Origin: Paraspadella gotoi
Taxonomy: Eukaryota; Chaetognatha
Length of the DNA: 64,000 nucleotides
Direction of reading: 5' to 3'
Assembly: GCA_051294375.1 (NCBI GenBank)
Contig: CM119266.1
Span: 22,387,875 to 22,451,874, forward strand
Of this stretch, positions 37,891 to 50,529 are shown one piece after another (positions within the stretch are counted from its first letter, which is position 1; each line of letters begins with the position of its first letter). A program made the position numbers and the translations under genes. The notes below the pieces were generated by a model that saw nothing but the letters and a program-made list of their open reading frames with translations, made no database searches and was not told the DNA's origin.

Positions 37891-40620
37891 AGTTGGGATT
37901 AGTCAACATTAAAACTATAATTTTAAGTAAAAAAGGGAAATGGTCAATTGGTGAATACTCTGGGGAATCTGGCTTTGATGACACTAGAATTTCTTGTAGC
38001 TCAAAGCAGATAATTAATCTTAAATACTAATGAATATATATCTCAGTCTTTAATAATATATATATTTATGAGCAGAATAGTTTAAATATTTTTTGTCATA
38101 AGAGTTTTTTTTTTTTTTTGTATAGTTACTTGTCCTAAATATTTTTTCTATGTTGAGGGATTGGCTGAGTAGAGCAAAAAAGTTAAACAAGAAATATAAA
38201 TTACAGGATTTTAAAAAATGTTCTGTTTTCTCAGTAAAAATTAAAAAAAATTTTCATGAGTTTTCTTATTTTGGAGCGCAAACTTATCATAAAAATATTT
38301 AAAAAAGAATTATACTTTGTGTAGACCAACTTTCATGAGCCATTTGCGAGGAGAGTTGCGTTATAGAAGAGGATTATAGAATATCTGTATCACATAATAC
38401 ATGCTATAATACACCATATTAAAATTAATTACTAAGGAGTATATGACAGCCATATAAAGATATTTTTTTGGGTCCATCTGAAAAGTATAGCACTTAAAAA
38501 ATGTATAAATTTTATTGCTGATCGACGCAAAAATGTACTCGTCTAGAATCTATATTGTTGAACTCACACGACCCATGAGATGCGGCTACCACGCCTGATC
38601 TCTTGAAGTAAGTTAAAGACCACCATCGTTCTTCTCTGATCTCTCTCCCTGCAAAAATCACGATTCCTGCTCCCTGTAGGAATCAAGACGCCAGAAGAAA
38701 TATGCGCAAATATAGCCCTGCAGCTAGAACAAGATACTTGATCAAGTGACCATTTCCTGTCTTCACATAATGGGGTACAAAAAATTTCCTGAACAATCGT
38801 AAATAGATCATGTTCTCTTAAAATATTAATTTTGTAAGCTTAATAAAATTTTACTCATTTTTACCAATGCGTCCATCTAAGCAAGCAAACAAAAAATTAA
38901 TGACAACCTTTAATATAATAAAATACGAATCAGTTGCAAAAATTGAGGCCTGCTTAAATTTGTCTCGAGGAATCTGAAGAGCATACAAATAAACTATTTA
39001 GAGCAAAGATTATATTGGATTTTGAGAAAACCCATTAAATGGAAATACACGGGACTAGGGTTTTGTTTAACATTAGTAACATCGGTAACATCATTGAATA
39101 CGTTAACTTTTCTACCTAATATATCCTAACTGTAAAATCAGCAAAACCTAGAGTAAAAAATTATTGATCCTCATTAAAAATAAAGTACATCTTAAAGGAG
39201 GAGGCTCGAGAATCCTCCCTCAGGACCATATGAACAAGCTTCTTATGTCAAGCATTCACAAAAACATACTTCTAGGATCTTGTGGTTTCCTTATGAAATG
39301 GACGTCGACCAGTGGTAATAACTATTCAAATTTGAAAAAAAAAATGTTTGTTGTTTATATTCGAACTAGAGCCTCATCGCATCCATGGACAATACAGACC
39401 TGCCGGTTTAAACATGATTAAAACGTTTAATTTTTGGGGTTCCAGTGCATTGAAATTTATTCTTCTCTCTATTGAAAACCATATTCTCTGGATCATTAAT
39501 TTGACAATCATCGATCACCTTATCTCCTAACTCCCTTATCCATAGATTTATAACCTTAACCGTTAACCCTAACGCTCAAATCATTAACCTTAATCACTAA
39601 CCTTGTAATAAAAAGATGGTATGATGCGGTTCCGGCTGTCATCGAACTGTCGCGCGTGGTAAACGCTTAGCAAAATTTCCATCCAAGATACCGCCACGCT
39701 ATACGAATGAGGCGCGGTGCACTCTGAATTTGGGAGTTTGACAATTGCAACGTTTAAGGGTCTCCTAATTAATAACAATTTGGATGACTTATAATAACCC
39801 GATTTTAGGTCTTAAACGTGCTATTTACCATACTATGTTGTAGCATTCGTGAATATAATGCTCCTCTGAATGGGTTCTATACTCAAGTTCCGCACAATAC
39901 TAATCTCTAATTCCGGTCTATATTTTTACTTCGCCGACCGTGATTTGTTGCGGTCGGTCTAATTCTCTTTTTCGCTTCTTATGAGCAACGGTATAAAAAT
40001 CTTGCTACAAAAATATATCCCTTAAAAAAAAAAGACATCTGCCTTAAGAAAGGGGGTTCATAAATGAAAATCCATTTCCTCCAAAAAAATTTGTTAAAAA
40101 AATTAAAAACCCCAAATTTCCCTAACAAACCCCTAACCCTAAACGCCACCTAATCCCTAACCCAACCTCAAACCCATGTTACTAAACCGTTTCAAAACAT
40201 ATAAATAAAAATATTATTTTTTCTCCTCTTTCTTTCATTGTTTTGTTTCACTTACTTGTTTCTGGCTTCCAAATGTAAACCTTCTCTACTCAGCGACGAA
40301 TCCAAACCAATTCCTCCGTATCTTTGTGAAACAAAATTTTTTCAAAACTCCTTAAAATACTTCCATCACAAATACCACGTCTGTAATAACCTATATATTA
40401 CTCTGTGTTTAAACATAAATCGTGTTTTATGTGCGCTGATGAAAGCTTACATTGAAGCTTAAACAATAGTCCGAAATATTATGTCTTTCTTATAAAACTC
40501 GTACAATTCATTTTGCTAATCTCAAATCATAAAATAATTTTTTTTAAATTATTATTTATTATAAAAATTATAAAATTTATATTACCGAAACAAAAAATAA
40601 AATTATTATTTTATTTGCGT
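37891..40620. other. AT-rich, repeat-derived DNA without a recognised gene
   Basis: It includes a partial family R copy (38130-38345), degenerate CCCTAA words (39551-39603 and 40115-40175) and a GC-richer island at 39618-39745 of unknown origin. Reading frames are short and AT-driven. Confidence 0.5.
38130..38345. mobile_element. Family R repeat, partial copy
   Basis: Shares AAAAAAGTTAAACAA, GAATTATACTTTGTGTAGAC and a TCATGAGCCAT variant with 27590-27780. Confidence 0.55.
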
Positions 40621-41217
40621 AATATCATGAGGCAAACGAGAGAGTACCTTATATGTGTATCGGCACTTAACAAACGCCTTGCGTCGCTCGAACCCACCGA
40701 CACGGTGGTGCCTAATTGCCTAAAGGTTTGCTCGACGTGCGTTGACCTGCAAGGGCCGAGGGGGGCGCGACGCGATGTGGTGAATAAATCCTTAAAGCTT
40801 AACCTTAATATTAGAGATTTGAGATATTTAACGGAAGGGAGAGAGCAGAAAGTTAATTTTTGTTATAATATCTACAACGGATTTACGCTCGAGCTTTTTG
40901 GACAAAGTCTACTGGATGCGATTACTTCTTTCTGTTCCTAATTGCGGCGGTCACTTATTGTCGTATCGTGGTTGAAATCGTTAGAGGGCTTTGTAAGTGC
41001 TCGTGAGCCAGCGGTAGCCATAAGAGAAGTTGGAAACCGAGTACTTGGAGCTTATCCGGAGCTGCATCCTGTAGTAAAGGGAACGTCGTCGCTAATCAGA
41101 GAATCGACTGATCACAATGGAAAGCAGGACGAGCCCAGCGAGGACGGCGGAAAGGATAGGAATACGGATCCGCCGAACTCACACCTAAACCCTAATTACT
41201 GTTTTTATGACAATTGA
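40621..41217 (+). other. GC-richer island with two adjacent ORFs (unrecognised)
   Basis: A frame at 40621-40941 (MRQTREYLICVSALN start, about 106 codons) is followed directly by another at 40942-41217 (91 codons). They share the same phase only by adjacency, separated by one stop. The island is bounded on the right by a family R copy. It might be a decayed transposon gene or a pseudogene. No motif is recognised on either strand. Confidence 0.2.
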
Positions 41218-42070
41218 AACATTTTTGAAATATTATACCAATCTTCATCTGATTAGGTGATTAGGCCAGGTAGCTCTGGGAGTGAATAAACGGACTGTGA
41301 GAGAGTCTTGATTAAAAGCTTGCAGGGAATTTCTGCGAGAAATGAAAATTATGCTGTAAAGAGTAGGAGGCCTAAACCATCCAAAGTCAAGAAAAGGCGA
41401 AGGATAGCTTATGTTCATTTGATACATTACGTTGTCCAAGTTTCATTAGAATCCGCGACGCGATTATGAGCAATCTAGAGAATTTAAGGCTCAAAACTTA
41501 ACGATGATATATCGACTTGGCCGAAAGTAACCAAAAGCCGATGAAATTTAAATATACAGCATTAATATAATCTATCATGGAAAGCATAGATTAATATAAT
41601 CGATTAAAATATTTTTTTCGCAAAATGCTTCGTTGCTGAAAGGTACTGAGCCTAACTATAAAATGATTACTAATTATTATATATGTGACATATGGATTTT
41701 TTAAAAAAAGCATAAAGAGAGTGAAACAAAATATAATTTCGAGGCTTTTAAAAGTTACATTTTCTAAGAAAAGAATCAAATAACTGAATAAAACATAGAG
41801 AGAAAAGATGATGAATGATATAGAATTTTTATGGTGTTTTCTTATATTTTTGACTCTACTTAATACAAAATGAGAGAGAGAGAGAGAATTATACTTTGGT
41901 AGGACAACATTTTTAATAAGCTATCTGATCTGAGTCTTAAAAATTTTTAAACCTTAACCTATCTATAAAAAAATAATAGACTAGGGGACATAGAGCCACA
42001 CTAGCAAATTTTTTGTCGCTGTGAAATAATAGTCTTAAATATGCAATAAATTTTCGTTTGAGGCCTGTAT
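41205..42070. mobile_element. Family R repeat, second long copy
   Basis: Colinear in pieces with 27290-28145 (see that entry), more diverged, with a GA run inserted at 41873-41887. Confidence 0.5.
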
Positions 42071-44150
42071 CTCACACTACAATTCTGACAACCAGCCCTA
42101 CCGGAAAGGAAACAATACATTTGACAAAAAAAAAATCAGCAAATATAATACATTGGCAGTGATTTCTATCTAGGAATTAGGCATAAAAACCACTTTTTTC
42201 AATTTGTCTCAGAATATTACCAACTCAAAAATGATTAAATTGCTTTAAACTCTAAGACCAAGTTGGCTAGACTACGGGATTAAATTGAAATCCTCTACTG
42301 TCATTTTTCTAATTAAGAATCAGAACATTTTTGCCTACTTTAATAAAAAAAATTATGTCCATTTTTGTCCATTTTTTGAGACGTTTTTCTTGAGATTTGA
42401 TAAATGCAAGATCAATTGAAGAAAAATTTTTTACTCTGGCTTTTCCGGGTCCTTCTCTTCTTTAGCCTGTCTTGAAATGGTTCATTTGATGTTAATCATC
42501 TATTTGTTTGCTAAATGAATTAAATTTTTTAAATTGACTATCAAAACTTCCATTTTTAACATTTATTAAAATTCTGTTAAATGAAAATACTTCAAAAGTC
42601 CACTATTCTAATCAATAATCCCCATTGTTGGTGCTTCTGGTACGCTAAAAAAAATTAAGGCAAAAAATATTTAATACTTTAGCTGGAAAAAAATTTTAAG
42701 CCAACTTGAGAGATTTTGTGAAGGTGCGTTTTATTTTGAACTAAACTCGGTTTTTGACTTATTTATAGTTTTAATTAGCTGAAGAAACTATACTAAAGTT
42801 GTCGAATTAAAAAAAAAACCGCCCTTCTTTTAATTGAAGAGGGGAAGCGTCAGCAGATTAATTTTCGTTTCAATCGCATTTTTTGGCTGGAAAAATTTCC
42901 GCAAAAATCTGTCGATTTTTTAAAATTCTGCTTGGCAACCAAACTTCCGCTAAATCATACCACTACTCTAGAATTTTTTTTTTCTACATTAACATTTTAA
43001 AGATTTTTATACACCAGTATGATATGAATGCAAAAATGAGTGAGATGAGTGGAATGAGAAAAAGAGAGGAAGAAAGAGAATGGGTGAAAAAAATTGAAGG
43101 AGAGGGAGAGAAGAGTGGAAAGGAAATTAATATAATGGGGAGAGGGGGGAAACGAGGAACAATTGAGGAGAGAAGATAAAGATAAGAAAAGGGAGGAAAG
43201 AAGAATCAGATAGGGAGAAAAAACAGGAGATTGAGAAGAAGGAAAGAGAGAGAGAGAAGAAAAGAAGGGATGACACAGAGAAGGACAGAAAAGTTATGAG
43301 AAAGGAGAGATACACGAAAGAGAGAAAGAGAGAAAATAGAAGAGACAGAGAGAAAAATTCAGGAGAGAAAAATAGATATGGATAAAAAAAAGAAAACATA
43401 GTTTTAAAATAATAACGTAGTCCATTGTTTGCTAAAGCAGTAGTATATTTAAAAACCGCGATAGATCTGACGACAATTTAATCTTTAAAAGTTACGCCCT
43501 TACCCAGAAAATCGTTTTAGTTTAATCTGTAGTTATGTCAGATAACCGTAATTAGAATGATTGTACGTAAAAGAAATCCAGTGTCTTACCGTATTTGGAA
43601 AGCATAGAATTCATCCAGTGAGTTCTATGTTATAAGGAGAAGATAACTAAGCCAACCGTTTTTTTTAAAGAAAGAGTGGTTTCCATATTCTATCAGGTGG
43701 AAAAAAAGAAATAATAGTGTATTTAAGTTCAATTTCATTGTTTGAAAATACCCAAAACAAATCACTTGCCACATGTATACACGTTTAAAGTTGTTTTTTT
43801 TTTTTCGTTTAAAAGATTTACTTTTTTTCTTTTTTTTTTCTGAAAGAAAAAAGATGAGACAAATTTAATAATTTCCGCGAGAATGAAAAAGAAAGCAATT
43901 GTGAAAAACCGTATTGGGATTTTTAAAGAAACAAGTATGAACATGAAATATGGTGGAGTGTTCTGTAGCGAGCGGAGCAAGCAAGAAAACGAGAAAATAT
44001 TTTTGTATTTATTTATTGTTAGGAAAGATGCTGATAAGAGCTTAGTAGCGAGTTATTGAGACGGGTTGTGGTCTCGTTTTAATCAGGAAGATTAGTGTTT
44101 CCCTTTGAAAGTGTAATAGAAAGACGCCGGAAGGAGGTGTTTACACTCCA
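42071..44150. other. AT-rich noncoding; purine-rich tract 43040-43400
   Basis: No supported gene. The GA/GAAA-rich stretch is an imperfect purine tract. Confidence 0.5.
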
Positions 44151-44530
44151 TTGGAGTTTATTTTTCACCATCAAATCTTACTTTTGATGGGCAATGATTT
44201 CAAAAAGAAGCGGACACGGGCCTCCTTACGCCTCCAAACGTTTCCACGACGAGAGGTTGGGAAAGTGGATTCCTTGGGACTTGGCAGTTTGGCAAAGTGC
44301 CCGCGGAAATGGATTGGCCGCTTGGGACTGGGCGAATACAGAAGGCCCGGGAGCTTCCCACTTTTTCGGGGGTCAAGGTTCGAATCCGGTCGTGTCGACC
44401 TCCATAAGGAACCCGCGATCGTCGTGGCAATGTCAATGCATATCCCACAATCGGTCTTCCGTTCCAGTTAACCACAACTGTTGATTCTCCTTGTCCCAGT
44501 CCAGGAGCATTCAACGTTATTGTACTTGGT
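44151..44530 (+). other. GC-richer island with pol III-like boxes
   Basis: It contains TTGGCAAAGTGC (A-box-like, about 44288) and an exact GGTTCGAATCC (B box, about 44381), about 93 bases apart. That is too far for a tRNA, and the T stem pairs poorly. Two overlapping plus frames of about 100 codons show no family. A SINE remnant is possible. Confidence 0.25.
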
Positions 44531-44979
44531 ATAAAACAAGAATTGCAGAACATCAAAAATATAATATAAAGCTTTTTATTTAAAATTTAATAATAAAGCT
44601 TAATTATAGCAAAACGAAAACCTTAATTGAAAATAATGGTACGAAAAACAAGTTATTACGATTCAACACGTCAACGCTAACTGTAATAAAAACTGTTGAG
44701 AACTGAGAGGGCGGGAACACGAGCTGCATCGGAATTCCTCTGATTCCTTTATACAAAGTTAATTTATAAAACAAAAGGAAGCGCTAAGTAGTCGCATAGT
44801 CTGCCCGTCAGCATTAAACGACAAAAGGGCAAATTTCTAACTTTTCGAAAGTGTACTACTCTAATATATTTTTTAAAAAAGATAATTATTACCTAATATT
44901 AAGGCGTAAGTGAAAGTTGCAGATCAAAATTCGAATAGTTGTTATAAACAGTACTTGTACTACAAGAACATTGATATGT

Positions 44980-45060
44980 GAAGAGACAGTGATAATTGTT
45001 ATGTTTAGTGACAGAACCGTTCAATATAAGCAGTAGGCTCTCCCGGAACAGGTGAAAACA
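44980..45060 (+). mobile_element. SINE family S, tail-only copy
   Basis: It shares GACAGAACCGTTCAATATAA and the preceding AGAGACAG with 61693-61750. The tRNA-like part is absent. Confidence 0.6.
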
Positions 45061-45209
45061 TAGTAAGTTCTCTCAATAAATTAATGATAAAAGTGACTGT
45101 TAGAGAATATGAAAATAAAAGATAGATTTTAAAAAATTAATCTTATTAATAAGCGACGGAAGGCATTTTAAAGATTATTTATTACTATATAAAGTTAAAA
45201 ATTTTTTTT

Positions 45210-45560
45210 GGAAAATTTTTTCATAATTTTTTTTAATGGATTCTGATAGAGCTTAAAAAGTTAGATAAAGGTTCATTAATACAAATTTTTAAAATTTTTT
45301 TTGTTTTATTGGTAAAATTTTTAAAAAGACTATAAAAATTCAGCCAATGATGATGATGATTGAGATTTTTTTAACGGTTTTTTCTGTTTTTAACCAATTT
45401 CTGTCAAAATTTAAAGATTGAGTACTAACTTCATTTAACTTTTCAAAGCTCTATTAGGAATCCCGGGTTCCTTAAAAAACTAATTTTTTACCAAAAAAAT
45501 TTTTTGTCATTTGTTATATTATTAATAAATATTTAAAAAGCTTCAGTGCAAGCAAACCCA
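45210..45560. mobile_element. Family R repeat, partial copy
   Basis: TTCTGATAGAGCTTAAAAAG and the ATGATGATGATGAT word match 27568-27690. Confidence 0.55.
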
Positions 45561-45689
45561 ATGAAAACTAATTAAAAAAAGTTGCATTGAAAATCGATTT
45601 AGTAATGAGAAAGGAAAAAATGAATTTTTTTGAGAGAATAAGGAAGTTTTTAAAAAAGTGTTCAATTTTGGCCCGCCTTAAATAAGCAG

Positions 45690-45895
45690 GCTGGCGTGAG
45701 CTTGGATCCAGAGCATGTAGACACCATGTTACAGGCGGCGGTAAGCGCCCCCCGTCGCCTATTAACTGCTAAGGCGGCCCACCGGGCTAGAACCCGACCT
45801 TTGTTGGGGGGAGGCGAATGATTTGCCTCCGGCACCAGTGGGCTGCTGATAAGGGTTGGTGGAATTTTGTAGCCACCATAAATATTATATATATT
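45690..45895 (-). mobile_element. tRNA-derived SINE, family S, copy 2
   Basis: On the minus strand a B box GGTTCTAGCCC (45794-45784) follows an A-box-like AGCCCACTGG (45844-45835) at tRNA-like spacing. Between them is the stem GGAGGC/GCCTCC. The T arm CGGGTTCTAGCCCG pairs. The remainder (GCGCTTACC, CCTGTAACATGGTG, GGATCCAAGCTCA) follows the family order seen at 61690-61928. Confidence 0.7.
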
Positions 45896-45935
45896 TTTTA
45901 TTAAAATATTATCATTTTGCATACGCCCAATGGGA

Positions 45936-45960
45936 TTTAGGGTTAGGGTTAAGGGTTAAG
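45936..45960 (+). repeat. Interstitial telomere-like TTAGGG repeats
   Basis: Three consecutive TTAGGG/TTAAGGG units immediately beside SINE copy 2. Confidence 0.6.
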
Positions 45961-46139
45961 CGTCGCCCATAGTACATACATGAAAGAATGTTCAAAAAAT
46001 TTTTTGTTTTTAAATTCTCTTAGTTTTTAAAAGCGGACTCGAATTCCTCATAAAAAATTGATATAAGAAAATATAAGTCTGAATTGAAAAATATTTAAAT
46101 TAAGTTAGCCAAAAATTCAAAAAACTATGTGGAAAACAG

Positions 46140-46240
46140 GGGGTTTACGCCGCTCTACACGGTGTTACAGCTTTGATCCAAAGCTCAGGGACTTCTTATA
46201 TTTGAAACGGTTCTGTCACTAACTCATAACAATCATTTAC
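46140..46240 (+). mobile_element. SINE family S, tail-only copy, opposite orientation
   Basis: GGTGTTACAGC, AAGCTCAGGGACT and CGGTTCTGTCA occur in the same order as the reverse complement of 61730-61790. Confidence 0.6.
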
Positions 46241-46249
46241 CGTCGCTTT

Positions 46250-47030
46250 CAAACTTATTTTTATACTAAAATTTTAATTATAGGTTAATTATAATAGTTT
46301 TTAAGATTTGACCCCACTTTATGAAAAGATTTTTTTAAAAGTTATTTTTTTTGCGTGAGGGATTCGAATCTGCTTTAAAAAAAAAATTGGACATTTTCTA
46401 TGGTGATAAAGTAAGAAAAAATAAAAAATAAAAATTTTTTGTATTTAATGTCACAATGTTCAAAATGTTCACAATGTGAGCTAACAATCGAATTTTTGAT
46501 TCAACTTTCTTTAATATTTTTGTGCTAACGCTTTACTAATTACCACCTAACCTTCGGTACCCCTATCACCCCTAACCCCGGTCCGGGCGAAAGTAAAATT
46601 ATTATTAAATAATTAAATATATTTTTTTGACTGGAAAATATATTTTTTAATTATTTATTTATTATACTTTATAAACCTCCAAGATGGGCATAAAAACATT
46701 AATTAGTAGTAGTCTATATATATCTTTGAACATAATATCTTTCATTAGATTGGGGTAAGAAATAGTGCTTAGAAACTAGCGTAAAAAGAATGATCCCTGC
46801 AGGCTTTTTGTTATTCGCTGTACTGGTATATGTTGAGAGATGACGTTGCTCATCTGTTTATTTTTTCAATCATGATTCGTTTTTTGTAATTTTGTCTACA
46901 TCAATCTAGATCTGTGTGGCTACTTCTATGTTCTTTAAAACCTTTTCTACGTTTTTAAACAGAGAGACCAGACACAGTGAGAATTTCCAGCGTCCCACCA
47001 AAACGGCTCTTTTTACCGGGGACATGAAGG
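46250..47030. other. AT-rich repeat-derived DNA, no gene
   Basis: Weak family R similarity at 46250-46440; CCCTAACC-like words at 46539-46583. Nothing else recognised. Confidence 0.45.
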
Positions 47031-47375
47031 CACGTTGATCACTCATCAACGTTTTGTCACCAACTTGTAGCGATCATGACGTCTTGTCACGTGGGCAATA
47101 GACTTATGTGGAGTCCCACACTTCGACACAGGCACTTTCGATGGATCTTGTGGACAATGACGGGAGGCGATGACAAGATCCTGACACCCTGCCGACAAAA
47201 GGGTCTCGCGTCACTCGCGACGGCGCCACCAAAAGGGGCGCTGGACTGCGGCCTGCGCCGACCTGCGGCGCGAGGGGGAGTTGGACGCAGTCTCCCCAGT
47301 AATGGCGCGACGGGTCATAGGACGGAAGATACGCTCCACCTGGCGAGGCAGGCTGACTACTAGTTTCTCGACAGT
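47031..47375 (+). other. GC-rich island with a 95-codon frame (unrecognised)
   Basis: The frame 47076-47363 reads with ordinary composition (ILWTMTGGDDKIL) and Ala/Gly/Arg-rich middle. It is isolated in repeat-rich AT DNA, so a transposon remnant is likelier than a host gene. Confidence 0.2.
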
Positions 47376-47880
47376 ATAATTCAATTTTTTTTGGGGGGGG
47401 ACTCTTTGATCTTTGGTACTGGTAAACGTATCCCCTGAATATATTCAACAGACTTTATGCCAGGCAACCGTTTGATTAATACCTGTTAACTCAAAAGGAA
47501 AAAAGTGTAATAAAAAAAATTTAAAAGGAAACTTCTTTCTTTAGCAGAGTACTTTCTTATATTTTTTTATCAGGGTACAGATTCACTTTCGCCGACCGGG
47601 GTTTTTGGCGTCTTTTCGAAAAAACCATGAAGATGGAACACATTACATGGTGTTACGGCGCATGACTTTCACACGTATATTTTCGGGTGAATAATAATAA
47701 TTATAACACACTGTTCCGGAATTGGATCTTTATTCTTTTTAGTGAATTTTTTATGATTTTTATGATTCCCGCAACTCTATAATTGCATTTTAGTCGGTAC
47801 GGCTCGGTCCGCCTCCCTCAGATATTGGGGTCGGCACTCACATATTCATGGTCAGAACATCGAATTATGATAAAATTATT
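47376..47880. other. Repeat-rich AT DNA, no gene
   Basis: It contains CACTTTCGCCGACCGGGG (about 47585), a word that also appears in altered form near 39935 and 46577, and a short SINE S tail match (TGGTGTTAC, 47649). Confidence 0.4.
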
Positions 47881-47884
47881 TTTA

Positions 47885-48870
47885 AAAAAACCGATGTCCG
47901 TTGCCGTACCCTCTCCGTCCCACCCTTAGCAAAAAACATCAATTACTCGTGATTGGGATGATGAATTGGAATTAAATTTTTGTGTGTGGGTGATTGAGCT
48001 GTATATAGAGATGAAGTTTAGTGGATTATTCCTGCCAGTGGGAAAAGAGTTTAAAATGGAAAAAACAAAACTTATGTTTATAATATTTTCACTTATTTGA
48101 ACGCCAATCACTATCATGAGTGGATGAAACAATTGGACTTGAATTTTTTTTATGTGGGTAAGAAAGTGTGTTGATTAAGCCTGGGAAATCATTTCGAGGA
48201 ATCGTCTTGAGTGGAAATAGTTTAAATGGAAATAGGCACTAATTGATATATGCTGCTTTTTCTTTTTTATATTAATGTAAATGAAAGATGTAATAATTAA
48301 TAAGTTATTTGAATCAATTAAATATAATTAAAATAATTATCAGAATTAAATCAATCAAATAATTATTAATCAAATCAATTATTTTCTATTAATTTAATTA
48401 TTACAATCAAATCAATTTATTTATTAATTAAATTAATTATTTAATCATCAATCAAGTCAATCGTTATATGCGTGTGGGTAGGGAAGTATGTGATTCGAAG
48501 GCTGTATATGAAGTTTCCGATGGAATCGTAAAGAGTGGAAATGGTTTAAGGAAAAAATAAAAAATAATTTCACCTATTTTGAACACCAATTACTCATGAG
48601 AGTGGATGGGGCGATTGACTTGAAATTTGTAATTTGGGTTAGAAAGTGTGTGTGATTAAACCCTGGAAATCAAGTTCGATGGAATCGTTTGATTGGAAAA
48701 TAAGTTTTAAATGGAAAAAAAAACAAAAACCTGTTTCACATATAATGAATTATGCTGTCTTTTTCCTTTTATATAAATGTAAATGCAGGAATGTATTAAT
48801 AAATCAAAATAATTAATTAATCAATTAGTCAATTAATCAATAATTAATTAATCATCAATCAATCAAAGTA
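47885..48870 (+). repeat. Tandem degenerate unit array, copy D (partial)
   Basis: It starts GATGTCCGTTGCC, TTAGCAAAAAACATC and ACTCGTGATTGG as in copies A-C and continues through three or four units with long ATTAAT spacers. More diverged than A-C. Confidence 0.75.
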
Positions 48871-48920
48871 AAGTTGTTATCGAACATATTTCTAATCTGA
48901 GGGGGAACACACCATACCAA

Positions 48921-48945
48921 NNNNNNNNNNNNNNNNNNNNNNNNN
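48921..48945. other. Assembly gap (25 N)
   Basis: It joins array copy D (plus unique DNA) to the duplicate of 37480-37890. Confidence 0.95.
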
Positions 48946-49380
48946 ACGAGAGAGAGAGGAGAGAAGAGAGAGGAGAGAGAGATGAGAGAGAGGAGAAGAG
49001 AGAGAGAGGAGAGAGAGAAAGAGAGAGAAGGAGAGAGGACAAAAAAAGTGGGGGGAGGAAATTTATGAAGGCCACATTATTTTGGCGAAGAATAAAAAAT
49101 TGATCGGGGACAAGTTGAGGGATGATGGGAGGTTGGTGGGTGGGTGGTGGTGGTGGGGTGTTGGTGTTAGGAGTGACTTAGTAACGGAATTCTTATCCTT
49201 CGGAAAGATACGATTTTTGGTCTTCGATTTCAATTTTATTTCTTGAGCCGGTAAAAAAAATAGTGAGAGGGGGATGGAGTGGGAAGGAAGCTGATTGAGA
49301 CAGGGGCGGACCGAGTTATTTTGTTTTTCTTTATTGAAAAGGTGGCCAATGGGAAAAAAGCTTCTGGGGATTGAGTCAAA
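48946..49380 (+). repeat. Dispersed duplicate, copy 2
   Basis: Same order of words as 37480-37890 with indels: (GA)n, AATTTATGAAGGCC, TTGATCGGGG, GGTGG-rich stretch, AGTGACTTAGTAACGG. About 11 kb from copy 1. Confidence 0.85.
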
Positions 49381-49621
49381 TCGCGGGTCTGTAAAGATTA
49401 TTATTTTCGAGATATTATTATTCGTTTTTGAAATGTTTATTTTTTCTAGGGGGGACGGGCGCGGAGAGGGCGGGGGATTGGAGTTCGAAATTCAGCACCA
49501 ATAAAACATCGAATCTTAGATTGTCGATCGGAAATTTCACAACTTGATCTCACGAAAGAGAAGAACTCGGAATTTCCAAGGCCAATGACGTCGCACAGTC
49601 ACCTCGATCACAGCTGTCACT

Positions 49622-49713
49622 TTCTCTCTCTCTCTCTCTTCGTCTCTCTCTCTCTCTCTCTCTCTCCTCGTCTTCTCTCTCTCTCTCTCTCTTCTCTCGT
49701 CTCTCTCTCTCTT
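49622..49713. repeat. (CT)n microsatellite
   Basis: CT runs with TTCGT interruptions. Confidence 0.9.
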
Positions 49714-50236
49714 TTCGTATACTTTTAACGAAATTACGAGACTTTTTTTTAATTAACGTCTTTTGACTCTGGTCGACTCTGACGTAGTTGATCGCAAGGG
49801 CCGATGGGCCGGGGTGGCAAGGAGGGGGGATTAGGGGCTGCCTGAAAGGGGCGGGGTGGTATGGGAATATTGCGGGTGCTGGGATGGTGGAGACGGTGAA
49901 TGAAATGAACTAGAATGAATTGACTGATGATAATGAATGAATGAAGAATGAATAGTGAATGCTTCAATGTTGGAAAACAATGAAATAATTAATGATTAAA
50001 TGATTGAATCAATAACTCTATGAATTTACCCATAACTGAATCAATAAATATACACGAAAATAAATGAATGTAATAAAATGTGTTCCCATATATTTCTAAA
50101 ATCCGTCTCAACAAGTTTTCTTTTTCTTTATCATCTTTTCTTTGACCCACTCTGCGTAGTTCCTTCCTTCCTTCCTTCCTTTTTCGTCCTTTTTATTTTT
50201 TCTTTTTTCTCTTCGTCATAATTTCTTTCCTTTTTT
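49714..50236. other. Noncoding; (GAAT)n words 49895-49960
   Basis: ATGAATGAATG-type repeats and a TTCC run (50161-50180). No gene recognised. Confidence 0.5.
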
Positions 50237-50416
50237 TTACTCGTTTCTGGTTTTTGCTCTGAAGAAAAAAAGTTTTCGTCTACGGGCGACTCTTCCGACG
50301 CCGACCGTCAGAGGCGCTTCGGTCGTGAGAGGCTGTGAGAGTTTGTCGTTTCTGAAGTCGAAAGAGTTTTTATGGTGTCTTTGACCATCCATGTTCACAT
50401 AATGCGTTTTCAGTGA
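50237..50416 (-). CDS. Possible terminal exon (unrecognised)
   Basis: A 59-codon minus-strand frame runs from a good acceptor (GGTTTTAAAG at 50417-50418, preceded by a branch-like TTTAACTAAAT) to a TAA. The peptide (SLKTHYVNMDGQRHHKNSF start) has ordinary composition ending in a basic tail. A GC-rich stretch upstream on the same strand (50759-50530) could hold the previous exon; a donor-like CATGTACTGAG near 50540 would be in phase 0 with one of its frames, a very basic one. The combination is unproven and no family is recognised. Confidence 0.25.
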   Translation of the reverse strand, partial: SLKTHYVNMDGQRHHKNSFDFRNDKLSQPLTTEAPLTVGVGRVARRRKLFFFRAKTRNE

Positions 50417-50529
50417 CTTTAAAACCAACCATAGAGATTTAGTTAAAGATAACACATAGGATATTTTGATCCATGAGACAGATCATCTTCAGGGAAGTCC
50501 CATGTGTGATCTTTACCCAATTCTTAATC

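Noticed and set aside
44381-44391. tRNA gene suggested by GGTTCGAATCC
   Set aside because: T stem pairs poorly, the A box is about 93 bases away, and no acceptor stem is found.
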